Shown one piece after another: positions 39,511 to 48,637 of a DNA stretch of 64,000 nt. The notes beneath the pieces were generated by a model that did not search any database, had not been told where the DNA came from, and saw only the letters and a list, made by a program, of their open reading frames with translations. Made by a program: the position numbers and the translations under genes. Where the stretch lies: the NCBI GenBank assembly GCA_963794615.1, contig CAWCEP010000006.1:372001-436000 (forward strand). The letters run 5' to 3'. Source of the DNA: Chersky-840 sp963794615. Lineage in GTDB: Bacteria > Actinomycetota > Acidimicrobiia > Acidimicrobiales > UBA8190. How positions within the stretch are numbered: position 1 is the first letter of the stretch; each line of letters begins with the position of its first letter.

Positions 39511-40817
39511 TGGTTGGCGACCTCGTGCTCGAGATGTTCGGCGAACTTGGCGCGCGCCGCGGCCAGCTTCTCGGGCAGGTGCTCGGTCGGCCATGCGCCG
39601 GGGGCGGCCTGGTACCGCTTCAGGATCTGGCGGGCCACGGTGACGCGGTGCACCTCGCTGGGCCCGTCGACGAGCCCCATGACGGGCACCATCATCCAGT
39701 AGCCGCCGAGAGGGAGCTCGTTCGAGACACCGAGGGCGCCGTGCACCTGGATGGAGCGCTGGACGATGTCGTGCAGCACCTGGGCGGTGAGCACCTTGAC
39801 CGCGGCGATGTCGTGGCGGACCTTGCGGTAGTCCTGGTACCGGTCGATCTCCCACGCCACGTACAGCACGAAGAGCCGGAACTGCATGAGCTGCGCGTAG
39901 GAATCGGCGATGTAGTTCTGGACCGTCTGCTTGTCGGCCAGGATGCTCCCCTGGGTGTGGCGCGACAGGGCTCGCTCGCACATCATGTCGAGCGCCTTCT
40001 GGCACACCCCCACCGTCCGCATGGCGTGGTGGATCCGGCCGCCGCCCAGGCGGGTCTGGGCGATGGCGAAGGCCTGGCCCTCGCCGCCGAGCAGGCTCTG
40101 CGCCGGGACGCGCACCTCGTTGTAGTGGATCAGCGCGTGCATCCCCTCGTGGCCGTCGCCGAAGTGCTCGCCCATGAGGCCGATGTTGCGCACGATGTCC
40201 ACGCCGGGCGAGTCGGTGGGCACGAGGAACATCGACATCCCCTGGTACGCGCTCACGTCGGGATCGGTCACCGCCATCACGATGAGAAACGCGGAGGTCC
40301 GGGCGTTCGACGAGAAGAATTTCCACCCGTCGATGACCCATTCGTCCCCGTCACGCCGGGCCCGCGTCTCGAAGCGGGTCGGGTCCGATCCCCCCTGGGG
40401 CTCGGTCATCGAGTACGACGAGAAGATCTCACCGTCGAGCAACGGGCGCAGGTAGCGCTCCTTCTGCTCGTCGGTGCCGTAGTGGGCGATGATCTCGGCG
40501 TTGCCCGTGTCCGGCGCCTGGCACCCGAAGATGATCGGGGCCCACCGGCTCCGGCCCAGGATCTCGTTCATGAGCGACAGCTTCACCTGGCCGTACCCTT
40601 CGCCCCCGAGCTCGGGACCGAGATGGCACGCCCACAGCTTCTGCTCCCGGACCCGATGCTTCAGGGGGTCGACGATCTTGCGGAGCTTGTCGTCGAGGGG
40701 ATGGAAGGTGCGGTCACCCCACAACAGGTCGAGGGGCTCGACCTCGTCGCGAACGAAGGTGTCGGTCCAATCGAGCTTGTCCTGGAACTCCGGATCGGTG
40801 GAGAACTCCCAACCCAA
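39507..40817 (-). CDS. Acyl-CoA dehydrogenase, ACAD10/11-like
   Basis: A 436-residue FAD enzyme, longer than common acyl-CoA dehydrogenases. Signatures: GCQAPDTGNAEI, YSMTEPQGGSDPTRFET (FAD/substrate loop), DGWKFFSSNA, and RLGGGRIHHAMRTVG, a pattern typical of the ACAD10/11 group. In the usual catalytic-glutamate loop it reads VDGPSEVHR. Start TTG 40817 has GAGG eight bases upstream. Followed by overlapping APH and then SDR genes, it probably removes phosphate from a phosphorylated hydroxyacyl-CoA to give an enoyl-CoA; that reaction is inference from the family. Confidence 0.9.
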   Translation of the reverse strand: MGWEFSTDPEFQDKLDWTDTFVRDEVEPLDLLWGDRTFHPLDDKLRKIVDPLKHRVREQKLWACHLGPELGGEGYGQVKLSLMNEILGRSRWAPIIFGCQAPDTGNAEIIAHYGTDEQKERYLRPLLDGEIFSSYSMTEPQGGSDPTRFETRARRDGDEWVIDGWKFFSSNARTSAFLIVMAVTDPDVSAYQGMSMFLVPTDSPGVDIVRNIGLMGEHFGDGHEGMHALIHYNEVRVPAQSLLGGEGQAFAIAQTRLGGGRIHHAMRTVGVCQKALDMMCERALSRHTQGSILADKQTVQNYIADSYAQLMQFRLFVLYVAWEIDRYQDYRKVRHDIAAVKVLTAQVLHDIVQRSIQVHGALGVSNELPLGGYWMMVPVMGLVDGPSEVHRVTVARQILKRYQAAPGAWPTEHLPEKLAAARAKFAEHLEHEVANQ

Positions 40818-40826
40818 CGACGTGCC

Positions 40827-41261
40827 TCAGCTTTCGCCCGTGCCGTACTGCGCCTGGGGTAGGGGTCCGGCCGACGCCGGGGGCGGAGCCGGGGCCGGGG
40901 GGACGCCCGTGGGTGTCGACGTCGCCGTCGGGATCGGGGACGACGTCGGGATGGTGGCGCCGGGGTCGACGACGCCGGTCGTCTCGGCCACCGCCGCGTT
41001 GGCGGAGGTCACCTGGATCGGCCCGTGCTCGGCCTCGAACGCCTGGACGAGGCCGATGATCTCGGTGGCCCGGGCGTCGGCGCCCGCCGCGGCGCGCCCC
41101 ACCCGCTGGGTGTAGGTGATGCCCCCCAACTCGAGCAGCAGTGCATCGCCCTTGCGCTTGGCCTGGATGTCGGCGAGCTTGGCCTGCCCCGCCTGCCCCG
41201 CCTGTTGGGCCTTGTCGGCGAGCTGTGTCGCCTGGGCCTTGACCTTGTCCATGAGTCCCAT
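40827..41261 (-). CDS. Conserved small actinobacterial protein, helical N terminus and Pro-rich tail
   Basis: A 144-residue protein. Residues 1-40 form an Ala/Gln/Lys-rich amphipathic helix (MDKVKAQATQLADKAQQAG), then GDALLLELGGITYTQRVGR and a second helical segment, and from about residue 100 a Thr/Pro/Ala-rich disordered tail. Proteins with this N terminus are common in actinobacteria but uncharacterised. A GGAGG site before ATG 41261 is clear. It lies just upstream of the acyl-CoA dehydrogenase, 9 bp between, and may be co-transcribed. Confidence 0.75.
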   Translation of the reverse strand: MGLMDKVKAQATQLADKAQQAGQAGQAKLADIQAKRKGDALLLELGGITYTQRVGRAAAGADARATEIIGLVQAFEAEHGPIQVTSANAAVAETTGVVDPGATIPTSSPIPTATSTPTGVPPAPAPPPASAGPLPQAQYGTGES

Positions 41262-41369
41262 GTCCGTCCTCCTTCTCCGAGCCCACAGTAGGCCACCCGA
41301 CCCCCCGGCGAGAAAGCGGAAACCGCGTCTCGGGCCCCTCCTGACCAGGCGTTCGAGCCGGCGTCGCGA

Positions 41370-43052
41370 TCACATGTCGAGCAGTGCCCGGCGGCCGTGC
41401 TCCTCGAACTCGGACTCGAGGGCGGCCACGTCGTCGGGTGTCAACCGGCGGTAGGGAGAAGGACCTCCACCCCCCCGGGAGCCGAAGGGCCGCCACCACA
41501 CGGGATCGGAGGTGGTCCAGTACTGGCGACGGAGGGGGCGCTTGTCGACCTTGCCCGTGCCGGTGAGTGGGATGCGGTCGGTGACGCGCACGAAACGGGG
41601 CGCCCACTTCGTCCCCAGGTCGCTCTGGCCCTCGAGGAACTCCCCGAAGGCGTCGGCGTCGAAGCTGTCGGGATCGGCCAGCTCCAGTGCGGCCAGGGCC
41701 TGGTCACCGGTGCGGGGATCGGGCACGGGGAGCACCACGGCGGTGACGACACCGGGGAACCGGCTCAGGATCCTCTCGACCGGCGCCGCCGCGAAATTCT
41801 CGCCGTCGACGCGCAGCCAGTCGGCGCTGCGCCCCGCGAAGTAGAAGAACCCGTCGGCGTCGCGATAGCCGAGGTCTCCGGACCAGAACCATCCCCGGCG
41901 GGTGCGCTCGGCGTCCGCCTCGTCGTTGGCGTAGTAGCCCTCGAAGCGCGCCACGCCGTCGCGGCTCACGATCTCCCCGATGGCCTCGGACGCGTTGCGC
42001 AACTTCCCCTCGGCGTCGAAGTCGGCGGGCGGGCACTCCTCGGCGGTCGCGGGGTCGACGATCACGACGTCGGTTCCCGGCGTCGGCTTGCCCATGGCCT
42101 GGCGCGGCGTCCCCGGGACCCGGGACATGGCGATGGCGCCCTCGCTCGACCCGTAGCCCTCGACCACGGGACAGGCGAAGCGGCGCTTGAAGGCCGAGAT
42201 GTCCTGCGGCGAGGCGTCGGTGCCGAAGCCGAAGCGCAAGGTGTTCTCCGCGTCGTCGGGCATCGGCGGCGTGGCCAGCACATAGGCCAGGGCCCGGCCC
42301 ACGTAGTTGAAATAGGTCACGCCGTAGTGCCGGACGTCGGGGAGGAAGCCCGACGCCGAGAAGCGACGCCGCAGCACGAGCTGCGCCCCCGACGCGACGG
42401 CGGGCACCACGCAGGTGTTGAGGGCGTTGCCGTGGAACATGGGCATGGCGCAGTACATGACGTCACCGGGGCCGAAACCCGAGCCGCCGGCCATGACGCT
42501 CGCCTGGCTCGCCATCCGACCCTGGGTGACGCGCACCGCCTTGGGCGCCCCCGTCGACCCTGAGGTGAAGAGGAGGAGGTACAGCGTGTCGGGCCCGGGG
42601 TGTGGCGCCTCGGATGGTGCGGTGCCCGATGGTGTGGCGTCGTCGGTGGACACTGGTGGGTAGCCGGGGGCGTCGCAGCGCAGGACCCGGGCCGCCTCGA
42701 CACCGGTGTCGAGCCCGTCGAGGAGCACGCCTTGGGCGGCGTCGGTGACGATGAGCTGGCAGTCGGTATGGGCGATGTCTCGCCCCAGCTCCGCCCCCCG
42801 CCGGGTGGGGTTGATCCCCACCACGGTGGCGCCGGCCAGCGCGGCCCCGCCGAGGAGAAAGAGGTACTCGGGCACGTTCTCGAGGAGCACGCCCACGTGG
42901 AACGGCCCCGGTCGGCGCAGCGCCCCCAACATGGCGGCCCGGGTGGTGCACTGCGCCACGACCTGGCGCCACGTCCAGGACTCGTCTTCGAACCGCAGGC
43001 CGGTGTGGTCGTCCCCGGCGCGCGCCAGGACGAGCTCGGCCACGGTGGTCAT
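41370..43052 (-). CDS. Acyl-CoA synthetase (FadD-type)
   Basis: A 560-residue class I adenylate-forming enzyme. AMP-binding motif LLLFTSGSTGAPKAV, VEGYGSSEGA, DTD-like region WFWSGDLGYRDADGFFYFAGRSADWLRVDGENF, and C-terminal lysine in LTGTGKVDKRPLRR. It resembles mycobacterial FadD17-like ligases. ATG 43052 lies 28 bp from the divergent APH gene, so both share a very short regulatory region. It would activate the acid substrate of the nearby hydroxyacyl-CoA pathway, comparable to LvaE. Confidence 0.92.
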   Translation of the reverse strand: MTTVAELVLARAGDDHTGLRFEDESWTWRQVVAQCTTRAAMLGALRRPGPFHVGVLLENVPEYLFLLGGAALAGATVVGINPTRRGAELGRDIAHTDCQLIVTDAAQGVLLDGLDTGVEAARVLRCDAPGYPPVSTDDATPSGTAPSEAPHPGPDTLYLLLFTSGSTGAPKAVRVTQGRMASQASVMAGGSGFGPGDVMYCAMPMFHGNALNTCVVPAVASGAQLVLRRRFSASGFLPDVRHYGVTYFNYVGRALAYVLATPPMPDDAENTLRFGFGTDASPQDISAFKRRFACPVVEGYGSSEGAIAMSRVPGTPRQAMGKPTPGTDVVIVDPATAEECPPADFDAEGKLRNASEAIGEIVSRDGVARFEGYYANDEADAERTRRGWFWSGDLGYRDADGFFYFAGRSADWLRVDGENFAAAPVERILSRFPGVVTAVVLPVPDPRTGDQALAALELADPDSFDADAFGEFLEGQSDLGTKWAPRFVRVTDRIPLTGTGKVDKRPLRRQYWTTSDPVWWRPFGSRGGGGPSPYRRLTPDDVAALESEFEEHGRRALLDM

Positions 43053-43080
43053 CGGATCCGACGATAGTTTGAGGGACCAC

Positions 43081-44184
43081 ATGGGGATCTCCGAGCCACG
43101 CGACCTCGACGCGCTGCGCGACGGGCTGACCCGGTGGGCGCGGTCGTGGCGCCCCGAGATGCGCGACCTTCGTCTCGCCCCGCTGGCCCGGCCGGCCACG
43201 GGACTGTCGAGCGAGACGATCTTCGTGGAGGGCGACTGGGCCCCGGGCTCGGCCGGCGCGCCCCGCCAGCCCGTGTCGTGGGTGGTGCGCCTGCCCCCCA
43301 ACGGCGAAGGGCTCTTCCCTTCCTACGAGCTGGCCATGCAGGGGAACCTGCAGCGCATCCTCGCCCACGCCGGCGTCGCCACGGTGGAACCGCTCGCCGT
43401 CGAGGAGGACGAGGCGTGGGTGGGAGCGCCCTTCCTCGTGATGCCGCGCCTGGCCGGCCGGGTGGTGCGGGCCGACAAGCCCTACCTGCGCACGGGGTGG
43501 CTGGCCGAGTCCTCACCCGAGGGCCAGGCCAAGTTGCACGGGGAGGTCGTCGACGCGCTGGCCCGGATCCACCGTCTCGACTGGGACTCCCTGGGCTGTG
43601 GCCGCGTCCTCGCGCCGCGCACCGGTCGGACCACGGCGGCCGCCGACGCCGAGGGCCCGGGGTCGGGATGGCTGGCCGGTGAGGTCGAGCACTGGGCCCG
43701 GTACCTGGCGTGGGCGGGCGAGGGCGGCGCCCCGCCGGTGTTCGAGGCGGGCGTCGAGTGGTGCCGCGCCAATCTCCCCGACCCCGAGCCACCGGCGTCC
43801 CTGCTGTGGGGCGACGTGCAGCTCGGCAACGTCCTGGTGCGAGAGGACATGGGTGTCGCCGCCGTGCTCGACTTCGAGATGGCCTCGATCGGACCGGCCG
43901 AGGTCGACCTGGCCTGGTTCGTCGTCCTCCACGAGATGGCCGTCGACCGTTGCGGCGGGGACATCCCAGGGTTCCCCGGACGCGACGCCACCGTCGCCGC
44001 CTACGAGGCGCGCCTGGGCCGGGCCGTCACCGACCTGCGCTGGTACGAGGCCTTCGCGGCGCTGCGCAGTGGGGCCATCCTGGTGCGCGCCGCGAGGTTG
44101 CTGGCCCGGCTCGGTGTCGACGAAAGCTGGCTCACCCACGAGAACCCGACCGTGACGCGCCTCGCCGCCCTGATCGAGCGCTGA
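43081..44184 (+). CDS. APH-family phosphotransferase, second copy
   Basis: A 367-residue phosphotransferase. N-terminal LARPATGLSSETIFVEGDW is the nucleotide-loop region; the catalytic loop reads LLWGDVQLGNVLV and the metal site VLDFEMASIGPAEVDLAW. The His of the HxD motif is Trp, a normal feature of this acyl-CoA-associated branch. It shares 28 bp of divergent upstream DNA with the acyl-CoA synthetase and is followed by a thioesterase 28 bp on. With the first APH at 38407 the cluster has two kinases, perhaps for different chain lengths. Confidence 0.88.
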   Translation: MGISEPRDLDALRDGLTRWARSWRPEMRDLRLAPLARPATGLSSETIFVEGDWAPGSAGAPRQPVSWVVRLPPNGEGLFPSYELAMQGNLQRILAHAGVATVEPLAVEEDEAWVGAPFLVMPRLAGRVVRADKPYLRTGWLAESSPEGQAKLHGEVVDALARIHRLDWDSLGCGRVLAPRTGRTTAAADAEGPGSGWLAGEVEHWARYLAWAGEGGAPPVFEAGVEWCRANLPDPEPPASLLWGDVQLGNVLVREDMGVAAVLDFEMASIGPAEVDLAWFVVLHEMAVDRCGGDIPGFPGRDATVAAYEARLGRAVTDLRWYEAFAALRSGAILVRAARLLARLGVDESWLTHENPTVTRLAALIER

Positions 44185-44212
44185 ATCCGGGACGATCGCC
44201 TACCGTGCGGGC

Positions 44213-44620
44213 ATGAGCGACCGTCGCACCCCGAGCCCCGCCGCCCTGCTCGACTCCATGCCCTTTGCCCGTACATGCGGGATCGAGCTCACCGAGACCG
44301 GCCCCGATCGGGTCACGGGATCCATGGCGTGGGCACCCGAGCGGTGCACCGCCGGGGGCGTGATGCACGGCGCCGCCATCATGGCCCTCGCCGACACCCT
44401 GGGCGGGGCGTGCGCCTTTCTCAACCTCCCCGAGGGTGCCGCCACCTCCACCATCGAGTCCAAGACCAACTTCTTCCGCGGCGTGCGGGCCGGTGCCGCC
44501 CATGGCACGACCCACCCCCTCCACGTCGGGGGCACCGCCATCGTCGTCCAGACCGACGTCAGCGACGACGACGGACGGCGCGTGGCGCAGGTCACCCAGA
44601 CCCAGGCCGTGCTGCGGTGA
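44213..44620 (+). CDS. PaaI-family hotdog thioesterase
   Basis: A 135-residue hotdog-fold thioesterase. Typical motif CTAGGVMHGAAIMALADTLGGACAF includes the HGG-like HGA and the catalytic acid helix; TIESKTNFFRGVRAG and TDVSDDDGRRVAQVTQTQAVL follow. It may release acids from CoA when the pathway stalls. Same direction as the APH gene and probably one transcript. Confidence 0.9.
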   Translation: MSDRRTPSPAALLDSMPFARTCGIELTETGPDRVTGSMAWAPERCTAGGVMHGAAIMALADTLGGACAFLNLPEGAATSTIESKTNFFRGVRAGAAHGTTHPLHVGGTAIVVQTDVSDDDGRRVAQVTQTQAVLR

Positions 44621-44714
44621 CGTTTGGACCACACCGATGACGGGGTAAGCACGCGCCGACGCACCGAGAAGACCCGAGCAACGGCGGGTCCCGTCAGCGA
44701 CCTGGGAGGCGATC

Positions 44715-44985
44715 ATGGCGACGTCCGGTTCCCGAGGTGGGTTGAGCACGGCACAGAAGGACCGACTCCCCGACTCTCAATTCGCGTTCCCGACGCGAGC
44801 GCAAAGAGCCGTTGATCGACGCCGCCCACGTTCGCAACGCCGTCGCCCGCTTCGACCAGATGGAGGGCGTCACCGATGCCGAGCGGGACCAGGCCTGGAA
44901 ACGCATCCGGAGCGCGGCCCGGAAACACGGCGTGGAGATCTCCGTCCGGGGGTGGCGCCAGCTCGTGAAGCGCGGCACGAAGTGA
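44715..44985 (+). pseudogene. DUF6582-like small protein with one-base frameshift
   Basis: The first frame from ATG 44715 reads LSTAQKDRLPDSQFAFPT and then goes out of register. The expected continuation ERKEPLIDAAHVRNAVARFDQ through EISVRGWRQLVKRGTK to the stop at 44985 is in another frame from 44797. One extra base near 44796 explains this. The restored protein of about 89 residues matches small DUF6582-type proteins of actinobacteria, often linked to phage or plasmid cargo and of unknown function. Confidence 0.7.
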
Positions 44986-45069
44986 CGAAGGCGACCCGTG
45001 GCGGTGCGCCGTGAGCCGCGACGCGGTCGGATGCCGCCCGATTGTTCGTAGGGACCAGACCACGGGCTC

Positions 45070-46740
45070 GTGACCGTCATCCGCGTTCGCCCTCGGGCCA
45101 CCGATGCCGGCGACGGTCCCTCCTCCGGAGGGCGGGCCGCGGGGCCGCGTGCCCCTCGGGGCGGACGCCACAGGCTGGCGCTGGCCTCTCTGCTCCTGGT
45201 CCTGTTCCTGAGCTTCCTGGACAACACGATCGTCAGTGTCGTCCTGGCCAACGTCCAATCGTCGCTGCACGCCGGGGTCAACGCGCTGCAATGGGTCGTC
45301 AACGGCTATGCCGTGAGCTTCGCCGGGCTGATGCTGTCCTTCGGCACCCTCGGCGACCTCTTCGGACGCAAGAAGGTCATGCTCGGTGGGGTGGCGGTCT
45401 TCTGCGCCGGGTCCGCCGTCTGCGCCCTCGCCCCCAGTGTCGAGGTCCTCATCGCGGGCCGGGTCGTCATGGGCATCGGTGCCGCCGCGTCGGAGCCCGG
45501 CACGCTGTCCATGATCCGTCACCTCTACGACGACAAGGGCGAGCGAGCCCGCGCCTTGGGCATCTGGGTGGCGGTGTCAGGGCTCGCGCTGGCCCTGGGC
45601 CCCCTCATCGGCGGGGTGCTGACGGGGGTCTGGACGTGGCGCGCCATCTTCTGGTTCAACCTCTTCTTCGGTGCGATCGCCCTCGTGGCCGGGACGGTGC
45701 TGCTTCCCGAGAACTCCGACCCCGGCAGCCGCCGCATCGACTGGGCCGGGTCCGGCCTCGTCCTGGTGGTCCTGGTGGCCCTGTCGTTCGGCATCATCGG
45801 CGGCGAGACCTCGGGCTACGGGGCGCCATGGATCATGGGGCTGTTCGCCCTGGCCGCCATCACCGCGGCGACCTTCGTCGTCGTCGAGCGACGGGTGGCC
45901 AACCCGGTGCTCGACGTTCGCTTCTTCCGGAGGCTTCCCTTCGCGGGCGCCAACATGGTGGCGTTCTCGAGCTACTTCGGGATCTTCGCCGTGTTCTTCT
46001 TCGTGGCCCTCTATCTCCAGGTCGTCGGATCGAGATCGCCCTATCAGACGGCCCTGGACTTCGTCCCCATGGCCGTCGGCATGATCGTGGCGTCGGCGTT
46101 GACCGGACGATGGGTGGCTCGTGTCGGGCCCCGCATCCCGATGACGACCGGCTGTCTCCTCGCCGGTGTCGGCCTGCTCCTCACCGACAACCTGCTCACC
46201 CCCGCCGCCGGACTGTCGACGATCGGGTGGACGCTGCTGGTCACGGGGATCGGCTTCGGGGTCGCGCTCGTCCCGGTCACCTCGGTCTCCCTGGCCGTGA
46301 TCCCACCCGAGCACTCGGGCATGGCGGCGTCGACGACCAACACCAGCCGCGAGCTCGGCGCCGTCGTCGGCGTGGCCGTGCTCGGCTCGGTCGTCAACGG
46401 TCAGCTCACCACGGACCTGGTGCGGCGCCTGGCCGCCATCGGGATACCACCCCAGTTCCGCTCGGAGGTGGTGACGGCGGTCACCACCGGCACGGTGGGG
46501 AATCAGGCGTCGGCGGTGAGCAAGAACCCCGCCATCGCGACGATCGTGCACCGCGTGGTGGAGGCGGCGTACGGTGCGTTCTCGCACGGGCTGACGATCT
46601 CACTCGAGATCGCCGCCGCCCTGATGCTTCTGGGGGCCGCCCTGTCAGCGATGACAATGGGGCGCAAGACCGTGCAGCGCCACGTCACCGGGCCGGGCCA
46701 CGCCACCGGATCGGGACGAGTCGAGATGAGATCGAGATGA
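45070..46740 (+). CDS. DHA2-family MFS efflux transporter
   Basis: A 556-residue, 14-helix antiporter. A basic, Gly/Arg-rich N terminus of 33 residues precedes motif D1 (FLDNTIVSVVLANVQSSL), motif A (GDLFGRKK) and a motif C region (VSGLALALGPLIGGVL). GTG 45070 is the first plausible start. A DinB-like gene follows 7 bp later and may be co-transcribed. Confidence 0.9.
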   Translation: MTVIRVRPRATDAGDGPSSGGRAAGPRAPRGGRHRLALASLLLVLFLSFLDNTIVSVVLANVQSSLHAGVNALQWVVNGYAVSFAGLMLSFGTLGDLFGRKKVMLGGVAVFCAGSAVCALAPSVEVLIAGRVVMGIGAAASEPGTLSMIRHLYDDKGERARALGIWVAVSGLALALGPLIGGVLTGVWTWRAIFWFNLFFGAIALVAGTVLLPENSDPGSRRIDWAGSGLVLVVLVALSFGIIGGETSGYGAPWIMGLFALAAITAATFVVVERRVANPVLDVRFFRRLPFAGANMVAFSSYFGIFAVFFFVALYLQVVGSRSPYQTALDFVPMAVGMIVASALTGRWVARVGPRIPMTTGCLLAGVGLLLTDNLLTPAAGLSTIGWTLLVTGIGFGVALVPVTSVSLAVIPPEHSGMAASTTNTSRELGAVVGVAVLGSVVNGQLTTDLVRRLAAIGIPPQFRSEVVTAVTTGTVGNQASAVSKNPAIATIVHRVVEAAYGAFSHGLTISLEIAAALMLLGAALSAMTMGRKTVQRHVTGPGHATGSGRVEMRSR

Positions 46741-46747
46741 GGTCGAC

Positions 46748-47245
46748 ATGACGAGCGCCGAACTGCTCCAGGACGCCTTCGGACGGGTACGAGGCGTCGT
46801 GCACGACGTGGTCGAAGGGCTGACGCCCGAGGCGTTGGCGACGCGCCTGAGCGAGACCGCCAATTCCATCGCGTGGTTGGTCTGGCACCTGGCGCGGATC
46901 CAGGACGACCACCTCGCCGGCATCACCGGGGCAGAGCAGATCTGGACGTCGTCGGGCTGGGCCGAGCGATTCGGGCTCCCCTTCGACGTGGGGGACACCG
47001 GCTATGGCCACGGGCCGGGGGAGGTCGCCGCCGTCCGGGCCGACGCGGACCTTTTGCTCGGCTATCACGATGCGGTCTACGACAACACCATGCGATTCCT
47101 CGGCACCGTCACCGACGCGGACCTCCTTCGCGTCGTGGACGAGAATTGGGACCCGCCGGTGACCATGGGGGTGCGGCTCGTGAGCGTGATCAGCGACGAC
47201 CTGCAACACGCCGGACAGGCTGCCTTCGGCCGGGGGCTTCTGTGA
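46748..47245 (+). CDS. DinB-superfamily (DUF664-like) protein
   Basis: A 165-residue four-helix-bundle protein. NSIAWLVWHLARIQDDHLAGI carries the first metal-ligand histidine, and VISDDLQHAGQAAFGRGL the last. This superfamily includes mycothiol- and bacillithiol-dependent transferases, so a thiol S-transferase is possible but unproven. Starts 7 bp after the MFS gene; convergent with the sigma factor. Confidence 0.85.
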   Translation: MTSAELLQDAFGRVRGVVHDVVEGLTPEALATRLSETANSIAWLVWHLARIQDDHLAGITGAEQIWTSSGWAERFGLPFDVGDTGYGHGPGEVAAVRADADLLLGYHDAVYDNTMRFLGTVTDADLLRVVDENWDPPVTMGVRLVSVISDDLQHAGQAAFGRGLL

Positions 47246-47257
47246 TCGACGCCCTTC

Positions 47258-48574
47258 TCAGGTCGGCCCCGACCCCGGCGGCCGCGACCGCGACGCCGCG
47301 GCCCGCTCGAGAAGGAGCGTGCCCTCGCGGCTGTTGCGGGTGAGCTGGGCGGCGCGCTCGAACTCCCGGCTCGCTTCGTCGAAGCGACCGAGCTTCTCGA
47401 GGAGATCACCACGGACGCTCGGCAGCAGGTGGTAGCTGTTGAGGGCCGACTCGCCCATGAGGGCGTCGACGAGATCGAGGCCGACGCCGGGCCCGAACGC
47501 CATGGCATAGGCCACGGCGCGGTTGAGCTCGACCACCGGTGACGGCGCCAGCTGGGCGAGCGCGTCGTAGAGGGCGGCGATGCGCACCCAGTCGGTCTCC
47601 GCCGCGGTGGGGGCCGCCGCGTGGCAGGCGGCGATGGCGGCCTGGAGCGCGTAGGGCCCGAAGCCACGGCCCAGCTTCTCGGCCCGGTCGAGGGCGGCCA
47701 TGCCGCGCCGGATGAGGACATGGTCCCAGCGGGCGCGGTCCTGGTCGAGGAGCAGGATGGGCGCGCCCGACGGGCCCACCCGGGCGTGGGCGCGCGACGC
47801 CTGGATCTCCATGAGCGCCACGAGGCCGTGCACCTCGGGCTCGTCGGGGAGCAGCCCGGCCAGGACCCGACCGAGCCGCAGGGCGTCCTCGCACAGGGCG
47901 GGACGCATCCAGTCGTCGCCGGCGGTGGCGGAGTAGCCCTCGTTGAAGATGAGATAGAGCACCTCGAGCACCGACGCCAGGCGGGCAGTCCGGTCCCCAC
48001 CCTCGGGGACCTCGAAGGGGACCTTGGCCTCCGCCAGGGTCCGCTTGGCGCGCACGATGCGCTGGGCCACGGTCGACTCCCGGACGAGGAAGGCGCGGGC
48101 GATCTCGTCGGTGGTCAGGCTGCCGAGGAGGCGCAGCGTCAGCGCCACCCGGGCACCGGTGGCGAGGACGGGATGGCACGCGATGAAGATGAGGCGCAGG
48201 AGGTCGTCGCCGAAATCGTCGTCGGGGTCGTCGAGCTCGGGGCCGGGGAACTGTTCGGACCGAGCCTCTCGTTGCCGGCCGAGCTCCTCGTGCTTGCGCT
48301 CGAGCACCGCCCGGCGCCGCAACACGTCGACGGCGCGACGCTTGCCCACCGTCACGAGCCAGGCGCCCGGGTTGTCGGGGACGCCGGACTCCGGCCATTG
48401 CTCGAGCGCCGCGGCCAGGGCGTCATGGGCCAGGTCCTCTCCCATCCCGACGTCGCCCACGTAGCGGGACAGGCCGGCGATGACGCGCGCCGACTCGATC
48501 CTCCACACGGCGTCGATGGCGCGGCGCGCCGCCTCGATGGCGGTCGCGTCACGCCCCGGCGTCGGCTCCGTCAC
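47258..48574 (-). CDS. ECF42-type RNA polymerase sigma factor
   Basis: A 438-residue ECF sigma with a long C-terminal extension. Sigma region 2 lies near residues 20-95 (VGDVGMGEDLAHDALAAALEQWP, NPGAWLVTVGKRRAVDVLRRR), region 4 near 130-190 (LLGSLTTDEIARAFLVRESTVAQRIVRAKR). The extension of about 240 residues (FNEGYSATAGDDWMRPALCEDALRLGR, later LLEKLGRFDEASREFERAA, a TPR-like repeat) is diagnostic of the ECF42 group, which lacks a classical anti-sigma factor. Its usual partner, a YCII/DGPF protein, lies just upstream at 48638. Confidence 0.93.
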   Translation of the reverse strand: MTEPTPGRDATAIEAARRAIDAVWRIESARVIAGLSRYVGDVGMGEDLAHDALAAALEQWPESGVPDNPGAWLVTVGKRRAVDVLRRRAVLERKHEELGRQREARSEQFPGPELDDPDDDFGDDLLRLIFIACHPVLATGARVALTLRLLGSLTTDEIARAFLVRESTVAQRIVRAKRTLAEAKVPFEVPEGGDRTARLASVLEVLYLIFNEGYSATAGDDWMRPALCEDALRLGRVLAGLLPDEPEVHGLVALMEIQASRAHARVGPSGAPILLLDQDRARWDHVLIRRGMAALDRAEKLGRGFGPYALQAAIAACHAAAPTAAETDWVRIAALYDALAQLAPSPVVELNRAVAYAMAFGPGVGLDLVDALMGESALNSYHLLPSVRGDLLEKLGRFDEASREFERAAQLTRNSREGTLLLERAAASRSRPPGSGPT

Positions 48575-48637
48575 CGCGGTGCCGACGCCGGGTCAGAGAT
48601 GGCGCGTCCGGGCGGGTGCAGCGGCGTCATCCGCGGA

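Noticed and set aside
43816..43840. Loss of catalytic His in the second APH kinase (WGD for HGD)
   Set aside because: The catalytic Asp is present and WGD is normal in this acyl-CoA-associated branch.
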